Of a DNA stretch of 35,021 nucleotides, positions 33,565 to 35,021 are shown one piece after another; position 1 is the first letter of the stretch, and each line of letters begins with the position of its first letter. The notes beneath the pieces are model-generated. The model was given only the letters and a program-made list of their open reading frames with translations. It had not been told where the DNA came from and searched no databases. Made by a program: the position numbers and the translations under genes. The DNA lies in NCBI GenBank assembly GCA_965178525.1, contig CBCXVS010000038.1, positions 1 to 35,021 of the forward strand, read 5' to 3'. The DNA is from CBCXVS01 sp965178525. Its GTDB lineage: Bacteria; Tectomicrobia; Entotheonellia; Entotheonellales; Entotheonellaceae.

Positions 33565-34539
33565 ATGGCAGACGAGATTCATCAGCCGCATGATAAACTG
33601 TTCCGCACCGTGTTTTCGGACACGGCTGAAGCCGCAAGCTTTCTGCGCGCGTAGTTGCCCAGGTCGCTAAGCGGTGAGTTAAATTGGCCGACCTTGACGT
33701 TGCTCGATGGCAGTTTCATTGATGAAGCCCTGCGGGAAAGCGAATCGGACTTGCTTTATGAGATCGAGCATGCGTCGAGTCCGATGCCCGTATGGGTCTA
33801 CATCCTGTTTGAGCATCAATCGTCACCGGATCGATGGATGCGGTTTCGGTTGCTGAAGTATTGTTGTCGCATCTGGGACGAAAGCTTCAAATCGCATCCA
33901 GATCAGGCTGAGCTGAGGCCGATTTTGCCCTTGGTGTTTTATCAGGGCGAGCGCCGCTGGCGGTATTCCACGGAGTTTGCCGACCTCTTTGCCGAGGTAG
34001 CACGGGCTTGGCCGTTTGTACCGCGATTTGCTCACACGCTGATCGATCAATCGGAACTGGGTCCGGATGGGGTGCAGGGTGGGTTGAAAGCGCAGATTTT
34101 GCAGCTGTTGATGATGGCGGCGTTTCACGATCGGCTGGAGGATGCGCTGGAACGGGCAGCGCAACTGCTGGCGATGTTGCCGCTAAGTGGGGGTGCTAAC
34201 TTTATTCGCACGTTTGTGTTGTATGTCATGGCGGCACAGGAGCATGAGACGGCAAGGTCCTTTGGTGAGGCCATGCAACGCCATGCGGCAGCATCGGGAG
34301 GTGATGTGATGACGTATGCTCAGGAACTTCTACTTGAAGGCGAACAAAAGGGAAGAGCTGAAGGCAAGATCGAGGGCAAGATCGAGGGCAAGATCGAGGG
34401 CAAGATCGAGGGTCAGGTAGAAACCATTGAAAATTTATTAAAGGTGGGTGTCGAGTGGTCGGTGATCGAATCGGCGACGGGTATCGATCAGGAGCAATTT
34501 CGGGTCCTGAAACAGCAACTCGAAGAGATGACGTCCTGA
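33565..34539 (+). pseudogene. Rpn/PD-(D/E)XK transposase-like nuclease gene with an in-frame TAG
   Basis: ATG at 33565 opens MADEIHQPHDKLFRTVFSDT, the typical Rpn family N-terminus. TAG (33652-33654) replaces codon 30 after FLRA; the frame continues LPRSLSGELNWPTL to the end at 34539 with no other stop. The catalytic region ESDLLYEIEH then YILFEHQSSPDRWMRFRLL fits the PD-(D/E)XK pattern. A downstream start (TTG at 33655) could give a protein of 294 residues lacking the N-terminal motif. The C-terminus contains a GKIE repeat listed separately and a small helical domain. Rpn proteins cut DNA and promote recombination. Confidence 0.85.
34363..34410 (+). repeat. 12-bp tandem repeat encoding (GKIE)4
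   Basis: GGCAAGATCGAG is repeated four times without a mismatch. It writes GKIE four times in the charged linker of the Rpn-type protein. Copy number can change without shifting the frame. Confidence 0.97.
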
Positions 34540-34733
34540 AACGTGCATCGGTCGCAGAACAATCCGGTGTCTCTTGTCCGCTCAGCGCCTGCACCGCTCT
34601 CGCTTTTCAGCATGGATCTTCTGATCCAATCCCCACACAATCCTCAAGTTAGAGATTACCGGATGTGATATAGTCTTGGTGTTGATCTCGCCTCAAGTGT
34701 GTGATGACCTGTCATCAGGGAAAGGTGCGTGGG

Positions 34734-35021
34734 ATGGACACCCATGGCTGCATGCACGTCTTTCGACATCGGTGGAACGCCGCTTGGCGTTTGATCGTCT
34801 GGGTCAGCCTCTTGCTGGCCACGGTCGCCACGGTGCGGGCAAAGACGACTGAGCCGCTCGAATTCCGCATCACCATCAAGCGCCATGCGGACGGGGCGTT
34901 GCAGGCCGAGGTTCGGGTGCCTGGGCGTGCGACCTGAAGACGCATAACTTAAGTGGTTTGAACCAGTTGAAGGAAATGCAGGTCCGTGTGCGGACCTATC
35001 GCCACCCTCACATGCGTCGCG
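34734..35021 (+). pseudogene. Small secreted or membrane-anchored protein gene, apparent frameshift, runs off the window
   Basis: ATG at 34734 opens MDTHGCMHVFRHRWNAAWRL followed by a hydrophobic stretch ending ATVRA, consistent with a signal peptide or anchor, then LEFRITIKRHADGALQAEV. The frame ends at TGA (34935-34937). From about 34928 another frame reads DLKTHNLSGLNQLKEMQVRV and stays open to the window edge, so a one-base change near 34935 (for example TGG to TG) probably breaks one gene. No family is recognised. Most of the gene would lie outside the window. Confidence 0.4.

Noticed and set aside
18423..33654. Reassignment of TAG as a sense codon
   Set aside because: TAG also ends intact genes of normal length (10813-10815, 13088-13090), and the residues expected at the three in-frame TAGs differ (Trp, Gln or His, probably Glu or Gln).
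1..35021. tRNA, rRNA, CRISPR arrays, prophage or plasmid origin
   Set aside because: I saw no cloverleaf-type segments, no spaced direct repeats of CRISPR size, and no phage or replication genes. The only tandem repeats are the 59-bp pair, the heptamer arrays and the 12-bp coding repeat.

Overview
The window (35,021 bp, mostly GC-rich apart from one AT-rich gene) reads like the chromosome of an uncultured environmental Gram-negative-type bacterium with a large, fluid genome. It carries an outer-membrane polysaccharide-export lipoprotein, many stand-alone catabolic enzymes (CoA-transferase, cyclase, gamma-glutamyltransferase, thiamine-diphosphate decarboxylases, MBL-fold hydrolases), two insertion sequences, a MITE and many broken genes. 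This mix resembles genomes such as Candidatus Entotheonella (Tectomicrobia) or large proteobacterial genomes. That is inference; no taxonomic marker gene is present.

Layout. (1) 1-1423: the 3' part of a GH1 glycosidase runs head-on into a secreted FnIII/lectin-like gene; both lack their 3' ends and meet near 400. (2) 1797-10815, all + strand: a cell-surface polysaccharide region with a fused ATP sulfurylase/APS kinase, a DPM1/ArnC-like glycosyltransferase, a Wza-type export lipoprotein, a GT39-like membrane glycosyltransferase (frameshifted), and the cassette carbamoyltransferase / SxtJ-like protein / DUF5989-like 50-residue protein. The carbamoyltransferase is broken by a frameshift, a 227-bp MITE with an 11-bp target duplication, and a second indel. 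Together these suggest a sulfated and/or carbamoylated exported glycan that is decaying here. (3) 10980-14973, - strand: a compact four-gene operon of a fumarase-superfamily lyase, a two-subunit ThDP decarboxylase of the sulfopyruvate/phosphonopyruvate type, and an alkaline-phosphatase-superfamily hydrolase. It is followed upstream by a quinone-oxidoreductase-like MDR enzyme and a divergent gamma-glutamyltransferase. (4) 18189-22450: a PDC/IPDC-like decarboxylase with an in-frame TAG, a UPF0175 protein, an ISL3-family element with perfect 26-bp terminal repeats, and an SDR remnant.

(5) 22451-26539: a cyclase-family hydrolase divergent from an operon of CaiB-type CoA-transferase, D-2-hydroxyacid dehydrogenase and SAM methyltransferase. 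(6) 26620-28314: an ISNCY-like element whose transposase is split at an A8 tract, flanked by heptamer repeats. (7) 28357-29871: an AT-rich MBL-fold gene interrupted by TAA, probably horizontally acquired. (8) 30141-32822: VOC, TIGR03084-like, MOSC and AHL-lactonase-like genes. (9) 32936-35021: decaying Uma2 and Rpn-type nuclease genes, then a partial secreted-protein gene.

Two themes cut across the window. Four full-length-homologous reading frames are broken by one in-frame stop (three TAG, one TAA) and several others by single small indels, which means either active gene decay or consensus errors. Four intergenic arrays share a degenerate heptamer, AGCT(G/A)A(T/C/G).
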